A stretch of DNA of 64,000 nucleotides from Acholoe squamosa (GCA_949317995.1 OX439044.1:19678641-19742640); one strand, 5' to 3'; numbered from the stretch's first letter, positions 38,941-51,780 are shown. Notes: generated by a model from the letters alone, not told the origin. Made by a program: numbers and translations.

Positions 38941-38964
38941 TCGACTGCTCCAGGGGCGTGTAAA

Positions 38965-39200
38965 GAGCAGCTCGCACTGAGAACCCCAGACACTACTGTT
39001 TCTGTGCAACTCAGTGAGCTGCTCTAGGGATGTGTAGGTCTACAGGGCAGCTCACTCATAGAGAAAAATATCTAAAATCTTATAATCATACTCTGTGAGG
39101 CTGTGTGCTACTGTAGGGGCATGTAGAGAGCAGCTCGGTCCCACCTGTACTATAGCTGCTGGGTGCGGCCGAACTGACATGGCAGTAGGAAGAGCAGCTC
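38965..39200. repeat. GAGC(A/T)GCTC motif cluster 2
   Basis: Exact copies at 38,965, 39,016, 39,128 and 39,192, plus GGGCAGCTC at 39,046. Three are preceded by (C/T)AGGG(G)C(A/G)TGTAGAG-like sequence, so these look like diverged subrepeats of about 50-80 bp. Confidence 0.6.
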
Positions 39201-40064
39201 ACCTGACCCACTTCCCAGGCAGTACATCAGCTCTACAGGTGTGTACAGGGGTGTGGCATCAGGTTAAACTACCTGCTTCCTTCTCCTGCACTCTACTTTG
39301 AACTTGACGTGTGTTGCTATACGTTATAATCAAAGCTATCGTCGACTCGTGTGGCTATAGGTTATGATCAAAGCCACCAAGGTAGTAAAGTACCCCTTGA
39401 TATGGAGCCACATTTATGTTTACATGGCTTCTTCACTACAGTACATGTGCACGCACCAGTGATACCAGTATCATCATACAAATCATGATTATGTATACAC
39501 ATGCACCGTTAAATCTTATAAAAGGCAACCATGTGTGGTACTACACAAATTACTGAATATCAGTAGACTATCTATATCAGTTTTTTCCCCTAACTAGAAC
39601 GTACTCAATGACCCTGGAGCAAGGCATATGCAAAGGCGCTCCTTATAATTATTAATGTTGATTGACAAAGACACTAAGGGTCATTTTAGTAATTATAGTG
39701 GCTCCTACCCATGACTGGCTACACATGATGCCCTCCCACATATCATATGTGGGGTGCATGACATAGGGGTGTGGTGGCGGACCTGAACAAGTCTATGGGT
39801 CGTCCTCCTACTACATCTGTGCCTAGTCGGCTATTTATACTAGGTATATTGTATAGCTTCTAGCTAGGAGTACAGCCATCTTGTCGGCAGATGGTAGAGC
39901 CAGGAGGGAATGCGGGCCTACAGCAAACAGGGTTGAATAGATATAGGGGTATAGTATATATATAATAACCTAGGTTCATGAACTACATATACTTAGCTCA
40001 TTTATTCCACGCACAATACCCTTTATTACTAAACACTAAAAACATTCCCTGTGGCTTATTAAAC

Positions 40065-40209
40065 CGGAGATGCCACTCGCTGGCTGACAAAAATTAGGAA
40101 ACCCGGATTTTTGACACCTTTTCCCAGGAAATCAGCATGATTTTAGGTCAGAAATCTGGACCAACCAAAACCAGGAATTCCTGGAAAACCAGGAAAAGTG
40201 GCATCTCTG
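40065..40209. mobile_element. GAGATGCCAC-ended MITE
   Basis: The left end CGGAGATGCCACTCGCTGG is inverted against the right end GGAAAAGTGGCATCTCTG. The 145 bp interior is built of short CCAGGAAA-type words on both strands. CAGAGATGCCA ends are known from hAT-like elements. No target duplication was identified. Confidence 0.6.
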
Positions 40210-40643
40210 CTTACCGTACATTTCATTTGTAAATGCTGAGAATAATGTTTCATAACACACATTATATACACGTAATTATACGATCATAGAGAGCAATTTT
40301 TCCTGGCGGACCCCAACCCCTCTATACCACACACATTCTAAATGTGTCACAGCCCTTGTGTCTTCTCACAATCCTAACTTCATCCATAGCTGAAGAATGA
40401 ATGGCCCTATGAAGGCTAAGACACACGTAGGTCAGTAGGCTTAGAGGTTAGACGTCTAGGCCACGAAGATGAGCAAAAAAAAAAAACACGAAAACATTTA
40501 AAGCCACGCACAGCGTTCTCTCTGCAAGCGAATCTTTGCTCTGTGCTGTGGGGCCACGTTTGGAGAACTCGCCGGATAACAGTCAAGCCGTTCCGCTCTG
40601 GTAGCCACTGTTTGGTGGAACCTAAATATCGCCTGTACGGTAA

Positions 40644-40674
40644 GGGGCGGGGCCTAGCGTGTGGTGATTGACAG
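40644..40674 (+). promoter_or_regulatory. GC box + PBX-MEIS decamer
   Basis: GGGGCGGGGCC (40,644-40,654) is a GC box. TGATTGACAG (40,665-40,674) is an exact PBX-MEIS/PREP composite decamer, overlapping a TGACAGCTGT MEIS/TGIF-like palindrome. The surrounding 400 bp is CpG-rich. ORFs on both strands here are unrecognised. Confidence 0.38.
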
Positions 40675-43283
40675 CTGTGACGAAAACAAGTGACTGGTGC
40701 CTGCCATGACAAGTTGTCGGTCGGCCTGGGAGACTGCGATCAGTTTGCCGCCAAACACGCTTGGAACATGCCACGGACCGGCGCGACATTTAAAAGTCCA
40801 CTGGAGCGAACATTGAATGGGCGTGGGCCGGGCTGGGTTCCGCCATGGAGACAGGGACACATGAAAAGTTGCTTAGGGAACGAACACGCATCTGCTATGG
40901 ACGCGGTACTTATCCCGTATGTCTCTCTTATGTCAGAGCCTTGGGACGAATGTATAATATACATAGCCTAATTCTAAGCCTTCATGTCACCATGGAGGCC
41001 ATAGCCTCCTTGATGTCACCAACAGACAGCCTGTATTGCCCTTCTGTCAAGTCGACAGTAACATCTCTTTAGGGTTAATGCTCGAACCGAAGCGATTTTG
41101 AGTACCCCCCCCCCACACACACACACACCCGTGTGTTTGGTTTTCAGATATTTCTTCCAATATTCTACATACTTGTGCATTAAGTAAAATGACAAATATT
41201 TACTTCCTCCTAAGTGTATATCTTGACAATGTAGGCAACGTACATGTATAATTCATGAGAACAAAGTATATGTATTTATATATAAGAATCTACACGTATA
41301 CAGGCCTAGCAGTACATTGCATATTCACCTACCTCCCCGTGCATACCAGACTCAGTCCATATGCTATTACGAACGATTACGATAGACATTAATCCTGTCA
41401 AATGCCTCTAGTGGGTTGGGCAAATATTTTCCGATTGAAACAAGTTTATGTCACACTAACAGGCGATAATATGTTCTGGTGGGAATTGCTAGATCAATCT
41501 TCTGGACTTGAACTCACAACCTCAACATTGAGAGTTCAGCACTCTTCCACTGCTCCATGGAGGCTGTGTTAATAATGCACCCTTACATGTGTACCTGGTC
41601 TGCATTACGGACTTAGCTGGTTTGATTATCAGCCAATGAAATGACACCAACTATTCACTGTGGTCCTCTCGGGGGCCAACTGGTACCCATCTGATAGGTG
41701 TTATCAGTAGAATTTGCTGGTAACAAGCTCCAGCAATGGCTGCGCCCATAGGACAACCTGCTACTGTAGCTGCTGTCCCTGGCAAGATTTAACAGCTATC
41801 GATACAAGAGTATCATTTAGCTGTACTATTCACAGACTTATCTTAATATTTCCAAGAAAGGTAAACAGGCAAGTACTATAAAGTACACGGTCACCAATAT
41901 AAAAGGTCATATTTTCCCATACACACCCTCAAAATATCAAGGTTTGAATGGCCCTATCACCCCGCCCCCTAATCAAACAGGTACTCACACAAATACATTT
42001 TTGTATAATTGAGTCTTACATCTAGGAGTGTACAGTCTGTACAGCACTATATGCCATGGGCCCTCAAATACAAGCCCAGGGCGGACTGAGAACATTGTTG
42101 AATGTGGATTATGTCTACAGAGACACCCATGCTAGAATCTAGAGGGTAAACACCCGGTGCACGACGTGCCTGTTGGGCACAGTGACATAAGACAGGCTAG
42201 GATTTGCTTACGTGTACGGGGGTAACGTCTAGTCTGCAATACTTTTCCTATTATTCTAGACGCACACGTTGCATATTGCACACGTCAAGATAATACCCCC
42301 CCCCCCTTGGCAGGACACCTAGACCTCCTGTATCTGTGAAGGTATGCGGGAGTGGCCGGTGGTAGCATGAAGCAGATTCGAAAGGATGATCCGTGGACCG
42401 AAGCATGGATGACCCTCAGGATCACCGTTTGCGAATAGCCACGAAGCATGGGCTTCTGGCCCTACCCCCTGCTTTTAAGAAAAAGTAAATAAAATCCTCC
42501 CTTGTTACATTTTTAACACTGGTACCTGTACTTCTGTCCGCCAGGTGAGATTATCTAAGATTATAAGAAAATTATTTTTGCCTGTTATAATGTGAATCAT
42601 ACATATATAGAGAAAATCGATCTCGTTTTCCCAATATTACCTGGACATAGCAACCTTGTAATGGCAGGATGTGTCTATGTCGAGTAACATTGGATCAGGG
42701 TGGGATGAGACCTGCAGAGGAGTCGGGTTATCACACCTGTGCAGGCAGCCAGTTTAGGTGATGGCGCGTGGACATGGACCAGTAGGTAGCCTGAATAGTT
42801 CATGATGGACAGCCAGAGTGGAGGATACCAACGTGAGTTCACCCTTTATGGACTGGACAGTGTATACATTATGCTATTATTGCAAAAGTGCCATTTATTT
42901 GGCACGGACCAAGCTCCAGCGCTGGTGAGCAACTCACCTGTATTGTATGTATGCGATTTGGTGAGCTATATAGGGAATCCAGGCATGATGCAGTGCAGTG
43001 CTGGCGAGTAACTCTCCCATCACTGGTTGGGTGCATCATGACGATCAATGGAGATGCATCCCGTCCGGAAGAGTTAATAGGATCTGCAATCAGGTGACCC
43101 AGCCACGCCACCCATTACAAATATTAATCCTTTTAGACATACAAATAGCCTACCCCGTCCCTCTGAGAGTCACCCTTGGTTATACCTATAAATCAGACTG
43201 CCATATCATCACTGACATCCTCTTCAAAAAAGATTTCAGGTTGCCGAATTGGCGGTGGAATAGGATGCTTTTCACTTCCGGTT
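40675..43283. other. No recognisable gene
   Basis: Contains C-run plus (CA)n at 41,106, a C-run at 42,297 and the tRNA-like SINE head at 41.5 kb. Overlapping ORFs at 42.8-43.35 kb, in different frames and on both strands, are not credited. Confidence 0.5.
41490..41590 (-). repeat. Possible tRNA-derived SINE head
   Basis: On the minus strand GGAGCAGTGGAAGAGTGC resembles a tRNA A box/D arm and GTGAGTTCAAGTCC a B box/T arm, about 32 nt apart. The anticodon arm does not pair well and no 3' CCA or tail was recognised, so it is not a functional tRNA gene. Confidence 0.4.
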
Positions 43284-43288
43284 TGAAA

Positions 43289-43435
43289 CAGGGACGTAGG
43301 AAAAGGGGTGGGGGGCGGGGGGCCTGCCCCCCAATAATGAGGAGGTTCCCTATATAAACCTATATAAAAATATAGCACCCCCCCCAACCGAGACCGCTGG
43401 CCACCCCCAATAAAGATTTGCTTCCTACGCCCCTG
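43289..43435. mobile_element. TAGGAAG-ended MITE, copy 2, with 5 bp target duplication
   Basis: It begins CAGGGACGTAGGAAAAGG and ends TTGCTTCCTACGCCCCTG, and is directly flanked by TGAAA on both sides (43,284-43,288 and 43,436-43,440). The interior matches the copy at 8,116-8,257. A 5 bp duplication with CAGGG ends is compatible with a hAT-related element; that assignment is tentative. Confidence 0.8.
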
Positions 43436-43563
43436 TGAAAGTCAACTCATGTAATCTGCATCAATGCAGACAGACAGGGTGTAGGAAATATGCACTTCAC
43501 AGATGCTAGAAATCACAATTTAATGGTGGGGACTGGGGCAGAGGTCTAGGCTGGTATACAGTG

Positions 43564-43724
43564 CATGGGCGTGGAAAGCAGGGGGGGGGCATGCCCCCCC
43601 CCCCCCACTTTTGGCCAACTCCTCAAAAGGTCAAAACTAAAAGGTCAAGCAAAGGGAGGTCAAAAATTGCAGAAAACCCCTCCCCCTGGTCCCACCCACT
43701 CTGAAACTGCTTCCCACGCCCCTG
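43564..43724. mobile_element. GGCGTGG-ended MITE
   Basis: The left end CATGGGCGTGGAAAGCAGG and the right end CTGCTTCCCACGCCCCTG are inverted. The interior repeats AAAAGGTCAA-type words and has G and C runs just inside both ends. No target duplication could be read. Confidence 0.65.
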
Positions 43725-44085
43725 AATACATATAGTTTAATCCTAATTACCGGGGTACGCTACTTTATATCGCAGACTTCAATAGTAAATATACACACAT
43801 TTATGTTTTGTGTAGATAATCAGGACATCGATCTAATATACTGTAATCATTTGCAATACACATGAATATACCGCACTTCATTGTTTCCATTTGCTGCTTT
43901 TACAGGGGGCAAAGCCGCTGTCCCTATATGCTGGGAGCCACTGGCATTTCCTACTTCCAGCACAGATCCTTTGGAAAATAGGAATAAGGCACACATAACC
44001 GGCCATCTTTAATCAGAGAGCTATAGGACTCAGTATGGAGGCCTAGTGGAGCCGCCATTTTGAATTTCGCTGGTTGAGGTAAACC

Positions 44086-44171
44086 CCACTGATAAGACAT
44101 ACCATGATGGGTACCTTGTCCCTGGTTAACACCAACTTCCAGGGACATGCTGGTCCCATCTTTTCAGTGTG
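44086..44171 (-). mobile_element. ~90 bp CACTGATAA micro-MITE, copy 1
   Basis: It begins CACTGATAAGACATACC and ends TTTTCAGTG. The reverse complement of its core matches 51,800-51,865 almost base for base, including the blocks GGGACCAGCATGTCCCTGG and CCAGGGACAAGGTACCCAT. At 86 bp it is very short for a transposon. Confidence 0.65.
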
Positions 44172-47100
44172 TGTCACCGGAACCAGCTCAAGACTAGCTA
44201 GTGGCCAATAGACATTGCTATTGCACATTCCCATCCAACTCAAACGAGTAGATGCTGAATATATGCATGTGCCGTTTAAACCAGAGATATGTGTAGGCAC
44301 AGACCCTGAATAGCCTCTAGACACCTGCACTGATGGATGGCAGAGCGTTTCAGGGGTTTCAGGGTTAAGGGGTTGGCAGTACAGCTTATGATCCCTTATG
44401 ATACCCATACAGAACCAGCTGGATGTGATTATAAATTCATGAGCCCCACCCTAAACCCCGACCCACCAGGTAACACCTGGAACCAACCCACGCACGGCGC
44501 CAACCCCAGGCAGGCCAGTCAGTCAATTGTGTAATCAGAATACTTTATCAAGTCACACTAAACAGAGAGCCGAGCTGCTCGCCGCTGTGATAATGACTCG
44601 CCGAGCAGTTCGTTGACAGCCGCGCCTAGTCGACAACGGAACCTATACCACCATAGTAAAGTCTGCCCGCGATCGGAACGTCGTCACCGACGTACGGCCG
44701 CTATATCATGTTAATCCCACAGAAAACATGGAGACTGCACACAGAAGAGATTCTACTACAGTAGTTCAGTATTCACGGTCGCGCCACGTCCGCGTCTGAA
44801 AGATAAACGTCGTGTTTCTGACGGCATGGCACAACGCGTCACAATGCGCGTAACACCACCGAACCCCATTACATGGCTGTTAAAAGTCTGATTATCATTT
44901 TACACTATGTAAATGCCCAACTAGGATTTTTAGGGTATAGGGATGGAGGGGGCACTGGGGTTCCGAGTTGCGACCCGTGTACATTGTATTGGACTTTTTC
45001 ATTAAAAATGACTAGCCTATATATATATATATGTGTGTGTATTTTGTCCGGATATTTGTACATAGTTAGGAGGCAAATAGGCTTCTGTGAACGTGGGGAG
45101 GGGCCGAAGGGAGAGGAATATAACAAAAATACAGCCTCTTAGTTGTAGCTACAAAATTTTGGTACGCTGTGTGCCAGCAGCTGTGATATTATCAAATCTT
45201 TGTCACGTCGCGTCGCTGGTGGTAGGGGTGGTACGACACATCACGATTTGGGCGCTAAATCTGGTCATGGCAGTGGTAGGCATTGACAGATCTCACTGCA
45301 TCCCCAAAGGGCAACAACTAACTGCCATTGTGTTCCTCCCAGAGGAAGGGTACCAGGGAGACAAAACAAGAGATGATAGAGATAGGAAACGCGGCCCAGG
45401 ACGCAGCACACCCCCGGAGCACACACCCCAACAGCACGACCACCGACGACTCATGTCGTGCCGGCCAGCAGTTCCCCAGGGCAGCCTTTGTCCGGGGTTA
45501 GCCACAAATTTCACCCAAGCGCACGTAACCATGTCAGGGGGACCCTGGAGGGGGTTATGATTGTGGAGGGATGAGATGGAGAGGCCAGGGGAGATGGAGA
45601 GACGTGGGAAACTCATACCATAGGTATAAAGTCCTACTTTGTCAGCACAAGGTGGGAGAGACCTCTGGGACAAATAGTTCTATGTTTGTCATCTCTCCTC
45701 CTGTTATTATATCAGATGCAAACTGCTGTCCCTGCTCATTTGTTCCACCTGAATACTACCCCATATTCACCTGTTGGTGTATATTGGGACAAGTGGAGGG
45801 GAAAGTGATGCCTAACAACTGGCAATCGACCAGCGAACATAATGGGCCCAACTGTGTTTGAGCTTCGGTCTGTATGTGATGTTTTATTCGAAAACTTCTT
45901 ATCGTTATTGATGATGGGGACAACCAAATGACGGTAAGGAATGTCGTGAAAAAAAAGTCACTATAATGGACCTGTGACGTCATCTGCCAATGTGCTAACT
46001 AGACTTGCTTGTCTCTGATTATGCTATAATGATTATGATATGATGTCAGAAAATAGTATGAAATTAGTCGGAAAATAGTAAAATTAAAGATGTATTAAAT
46101 GAGGGGGTGACAGAGGTACCCCCTTCTCCATCACCCCTACCCTGCTGTTGTCGTGAAGTAAAGTGGAGGGGACAGCAGCTAGACTAGATGGTAACCAACT
46201 CAGCACAATTTCATCTGATGACGTGGCGATTGTGATTGGCAGGTGATATTCACATAATAGTGTTTGGATAGATTAAAGGGGGTACATAATTGTGCTTATA
46301 GAGATTAATGGGGGGTACATACAGTTTTAATACCACCCATTGAGGAGTGATGAACTCAATCTCAGTAGTAGTGAGATCACATCCCTCTCCACATCTATGA
46401 TTTACACCCGATCTTCTTCCCTATTTTTATCTAAGAAATAGGACACATAGAAAAGGTCAAATGTCCGTGTTTGATGACGTGGACAACCAGAGTGACGCAC
46501 AATGGCGCATGCTATTACCGACTGGTTCTTGTCTTGGCTGTTAAATTTGCCCAAGTTGAAACCAAGATCTACTGTATATACGTGTATAAATACCCTTGGT
46601 AAGATAGGGATGACGTGGAACACGGTGGTCAGGTATGGGGACTACAGCTCGACTGTCTAGGGTTAGCATTGCACGTGATTAATGGGTCAATCTCATTACA
46701 GAAAGGAACTAACTACAGTTTGTATACATCTAATGGTGATAAATAATGCTACTTATCTGCTACAAATGCAAATAATGATATACTTAGACAGGACTGAAAG
46801 GGATGTATACAACTGTAGGACACAGGGAGTCTATATAAGGCTGTCTGTGTTATTATATCGCTGTTATAGCTCACATAGCCATTATTAGCTGGGGGCCGCC
46901 ATTAGACCCCGACTCCACTATGACTAACACCTTCAGCCCCCGACTCCGCAGTTTATGCCAGGGATGCCTCCCATTGGTCAATAATACAATAGCCATGTGC
47001 CGTATATAACCCTGTCCTCGTACAATAACCCCTACATACTGTTCCATGATACTTCATGATCCATAGTGCGTTAACAAGCAGGCCTGAAACTACTTATTTC

Positions 47101-47897
47101 TATTTATATAATGTATAGTGGGATGATGAAATGTTGGCATGACTGACTGACTATACAGATGTATTTAGAAAAGGTAACAGTCGTACGTTTTACCAGAATA
47201 CAAGAACATGGCTATAAACAACGATATTCGTGAATGTCCACCGAAAGCTTACAGGCAAAATGAATACCCTGGAACTATACTGGCAAATTTAACAAAATGC
47301 AGGGCATTATTTGCTCACACGGTCCAGCTTCATTGTTCATGGTTCACATGGGAATCAATCAAAATCCCAGCCAGATAAATATTTCTATATTAACAATGAA
47401 TTTTGTCAAACAAACAAAATAGAGCATGCACGCCAATTACAAGAGCCTTGTCCCACGTCAGCCGACTGAAAATCACGCCATTGCAGGGTTAGGTTGGCTG
47501 GAGGTATCATGACAAACGACAGGCACAATGCTGTCCAGTCCACACGTGTGATTAGCAGCAGGCCTGTGTTTACAGCTAACATGCCAGGTGTACCGGGGAA
47601 ACAGCCAGCTCCCCAGCCGCACGCACCCACTGGGACATAGTGGTATGAGGTGGGCGTTATAATGTTACATTGGCTGCACGTCCAAATCCCCACCTCACCA
47701 TGTCACAACACCATGTACATTGTACCAGCCTGAGCAACTCACCAACCTGAGTAAGTCACCAGCCCAAGTTCAATCCTCATTTGAACATTTATAACCCTGC
47801 AGCAATTCGCTCATGTCTGTATTGCCAGAGAGTACTTTCATATACACCGTGCATGTACAATGGCTCTCAGACATAAAAATGGGAGCTAAAACAATTC
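44172..47897. other. No recognisable gene
   Basis: The longest ORF outside env and the 58.1 kb repeat is 45,087-45,560 (157 codons, GTG at its start, no domain), overlapped by a 126-codon minus-strand ORF. Around 44.57-44.72 kb the DNA is CpG-rich with one exact GAGCTGCTC. I see no conserved motif. Confidence 0.5.
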
Positions 47898-48085
47898 GTC
47901 GCCTCTGTGCAACAAGGTTGTAACTGACACTTTGGCAAAATTGAGTTTTCTTCTGTTTTGACATTATTTAACCCTTATCTACCTACTATGAAATTGCTGA
48001 AGCTCTGTCTATGACATATGTGCCTACAAGCTGCAGGACAACAAAGTTGTGTGAACTGTGTGCTATAGTAATGGTAACACTTGTT
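47898..48085 (+). repeat. Dispersed GTCGCC...GTTGTAACTG repeat, third copy
   Basis: It begins GTCGCCTCTGTGCAACAAGG followed by TTGTAACTGACAC. Then come ATCTACCTACTAT (47,977), AGCTCTGTCTAT and GTTGTGTGAACTGTGTGCTA in the order seen on the minus strand at 16.1 kb. A weak mirror of the first end (CTTGTTGTGACTC) closes it, suggesting a decayed inverted-repeat element. Confidence 0.6.
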
Positions 48086-48629
48086 GTGACTCTCCCGCAA
48101 AACTTTAAATATGCAGATACGTTAAGCTACTCAAAAGTAACCACATGAAGCATAACCTTGACCCCTGAGGGTGTTCATGCACCGAAACTAGTAGGATCCT
48201 TAACTCAAATCCTATAATCTCTCTATATTTTTGCATGTTCAGAGATCTTTTATATATTAAAGTGAAAAACTGGGGTTTTAGTTAATATCTTCATCATCTT
48301 TAGGTATTAAGTTCTAACACATGTAAAATGTGAATTAAGACATATATATTCTAATCTGGACCGATTCATAATGATACAGCTTGCTCAGGGAACACGACAG
48401 CGGAAACCACTGACAGGAAAGCTTTGTTCATTTCCCCCCATAGTACCCATTGTTATATAGGTCACTTGAGTTTATGGGCGACATTCTGCATGATTTCCAA
48501 GTCTATTACCAAACCAACGCCTGATGTCACCATTGGTCAATAATCCACAGAGTAGGAGCACTTGGATATCGCATCTTGAGGTAGGTAGAGCGGCGCGCTC
48601 CCAGAGGGCACTCAGAGACGCACGGGGGA

Positions 48630-48672
48630 ACTTCCGGTAGTGACTTGTTGGAGGTGGACTGCGCCATCTTGG
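48630..48672 (+). promoter_or_regulatory. ETS + YY1 promoter-like pair
   Basis: ACTTCCGG at 48,630 and CGCCATCTTGG at 48,662 lie 32 bp apart in a locally CpG-rich stretch. Such pairs are typical of animal core promoters. No convincing coding exon was recognised on either side. Confidence 0.4.
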
Positions 48673-49851
48673 ACTGCGGCCAGATGGTTGTCGGGCTTGT
48701 TGGTGGCGTCCTGGGTCGGCGTCCGTTAGGGTGGAACCGCCCCTAGAGCCCCCTGCCCCTTCCCACGCTGCTCCCCAAAGGCACCACGCCCAACGCTACA
48801 TCTCCAACCCGTTTTCTCTGACTAACACTTCATTGGCCACCTCTATTGGCAGTAAGAGATGGACAAGACATTCCAGTGTTCCTTATGATAACCCAACTTC
48901 CAAATATAAAAGCGTTTTCTTGGACACCAATACATGTACATGGGATTCAATACACCATGTAGATGGCATTAACCTCATTAATCATGGGTTATCCAGGTGT
49001 CAATACACGTGAGGACTGTTGCATTATTGTAACAAATATGGAAATCGAAGGTTGCCTGAACACTTGAAGTATACTATCCGAAGAGAAATACATCATTAGA
49101 GCCAGTTAAATTTGAATAGAAGTACAAATGAATATACCCATAGAGTACTTATAACCAGAATGATTTGTCTGAACCCATGGAACAGCTTTAAACTATTAAT
49201 ACAGCTACATGTATTTTGCAAACTGCTTGGTAATGATTGCACACCATTCCACAAATTAAAGTTGTAAAAGCACAGGAAGGAGATATATTGCTTGATTATA
49301 CATATGTGATGGATTTGCCTCTTTTAACCAAACCTCCTATGAACTACCGCATCTAATGCTAAGAAGATTTACCACAATTACCTGTCACATTTTGTAGTGA
49401 TCCCCTCTGGCTACTACACCTGTAGCCATGTGCCAACTTTAATTTCTTAAAGCCTTAGTACCACCTCCTACCCAGAGAAGCTCAATTAACAGAATAAATC
49501 CACCAGAAACACACATTACTTTCAGCCCAGTGACTTTTAAGTGTCTGCTTCCAAGTGGAAGCACAGTGTTATGTACACCACCAAAACATACAGGTTTTAT
49601 TAGTCTTTACTGTATAGCTTGGCTAGTTATTGCTTCACAAATTAAACTGCTCACTCACTAATACCATTAATCTAGTGCCCTATCGGCTAGCCATAAGTTC
49701 ACATGCCTTTAACAGACTACCTAATTAAAATAAGCTGGTAAAGGAGGCCTAGTGACAGTTTCCATCTACAGACTTTGCAGAAAAAAGTAGTGTGTCAAAC
49801 TGAAAATGAATGGCTACAGCTGATTAACATTTGACCCCAGACTCTTCATTA

Positions 49852-50026
49852 TACATTTCCCTGAACAAGTTCTCTGAAAGGTCTGAAAATATAGACTGCT
49901 TTCTTAATTGTACATTACCCTGATCGAATTCTCAGAAAGGTCTAAAATTAACGTAGACTGCTTTTTTTATTGTACATTACCCTGATCGAATTCTCTGAAA
50001 GGTCTAAATATGTAGACTACTGCCTG
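49852..50026. repeat. ~60 bp tandem repeat, three diverged copies
   Basis: Units begin at about 49,852, 49,911 and 49,973 with TACATT(T/A)CCCTGA, continue with GAATTCTC(T/A)GAAAGGTCT and end in GTAGACTGCTTT. Periods are 59 and 62 bp. Confidence 0.85.
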
Positions 50027-50357
50027 TCTTCTAAATTCCTGTGAATATATTAGATACCAAGATTGGTAGGCCAGGTTTCCTCCAGACATTGCAGCAAAGA
50101 CCAGCAGATCATGTTTCATGTAGTTTTAAACTCCTCTATCATACCAACATATAATTTAAATCACTAAAATCGCTTACATTATTATAAATCATAACCTGAA
50201 CAATAATGTTTATATTGAATAAGTGAATTGTGTGATAGATTTACATATTTTGGACAACTATTGGAGAATTTTACCAGGCTACCTGCATTCATCACTATAC
50301 GTGGCCCAAAAAAAATCATTCCATCTCCACTGAAAATATTCCATTTTTGGAACGTTG

Positions 50358-50415
50358 GTTGCCATGGAAACATAGAAATTTGGTAGATAATGTAATTTAT
50401 GGTTGCCATGGAAAC
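50358..50415. promoter_or_regulatory. Two identical RFX X-box motifs
   Basis: GTTGCCATGGAAAC occurs at 50,358-50,371 and again at 50,402-50,415, both preceded by G. This is a textbook RFX-family X-box, found in promoters of ciliary genes. Two copies 44 bp apart are unlikely by chance, but they could also be a small local duplication. Confidence 0.45.
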
Positions 50416-51780
50416 CTCTCCCCTATTCCAATTGGTAATTTTTGCCACAAACTTTTTTTGAAATTCCTTCAGGAACCCAAAACTGGAAACAGAGCTCAAA
50501 AATTCCCTCTTACATTATTAGTGTTTATGATAGGATATAATGCACTTAGAGCTTATTTCCTATTTTCAGTTGTACACACCAACCTATATTTGACAAGCAA
50601 TTACAGCAAAACTACCAGGGATATATTAGCTGAAGATATCTCATTTTAAACCCCATAACTTAAACCTTAAAAAGCAATTTCCCCCCAGGAGGCATTTTCC
50701 CTCCCCTGGCCACATTATTACATGTAGAACCATATTGCAGGTATAATAATATATTATACACACAGGTTAGGTATCACTGACGTGAGGGGGTGTTATGGGT
50801 AGGTTCTGTATGTACTCAATCAGACTATAAAACTTTAGACATACAGTGCTCCCATAAGAGACAATTTACCCCTTCCAACAATAAATTGCTCATTATGCCT
50901 CTGTATCATGACTTGAGAGGATCCGAGAGGATCTAAATATCAGTGTTCTTATCCCTAAGAAGCACAGCACTTTCTCCTGTCAATGCCCAAGTATATCCTG
51001 TAAAATAACCACCTAACGAGACCACTGCTTAGCACTTGCCAGGGAGGACAATTTTCCGTACCATGATTGCTCATGGCAGAAATTCTCTCTCATGAATACC
51101 CCGCAGCTATTTCTGAGTTACTTAAGTGTTTAAGAGCCAACAGACTGAACAATCCAGGTCCAGGCCGACATCTCACCCTTCGTTATTGCCAACTGCAGAG
51201 CAGTTCAACGTGCTTGATATTCAAAAAAGTTTGCATAAGAGAATTATAGTGCAGAGTGGTGAACTGGGACCTCATATTAATCTGTTTGTCTTGGGCGGTT
51301 TACTTTAACGTGAGGCTTTTCAATAAATGCATTAAACGAGGTCGGTTTGCACATTAACGAGCACACCAGTGGACCCCAGGGCCGACCCACCAACCTCTCC
51401 ACATCCCCAAGGGTTACACCAATATTATCCCTCTTGTCACCTGGAAAGCTTGACCTCCAGCGGTCTGGAGTCCATATCTGTGGCCAGAGGGAATGTGGCA
51501 CACAGTTATACTCCTGAACATGGCACTTGCAAACAGGCTGTCCTGTTTCCCTGCCAGTATTAAAAGCGACACATGGTCCATATTGACACCCTCCAATGAT
51601 CTGAGACTGAACTGTCGTACTGTGGTCACATTTAGAGGTGTGGCAAGGACACGCGATATTAGGGCGCACGTAGAATAATGGTAAAAGAATGTGTTAATAT
51701 TGAGGGTGTATGGTGATGGTGGGGTGAAACACATGGATGTATTGGGTGTAAGCGGGAGTGGAGCTAGTTCTGGCGACTTT

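Noticed and set aside
41490-41590. Functional tRNA gene
   Set aside because: A- and B-box-like words are present but the anticodon stem mispairs and the acceptor stem cannot be closed.
45087-45560. 157-codon plus-strand ORF
   Set aside because: No ATG at its start, no recognisable domain, overlapped by a 126-codon ORF on the other strand; consistent with chance in GC-rich DNA.
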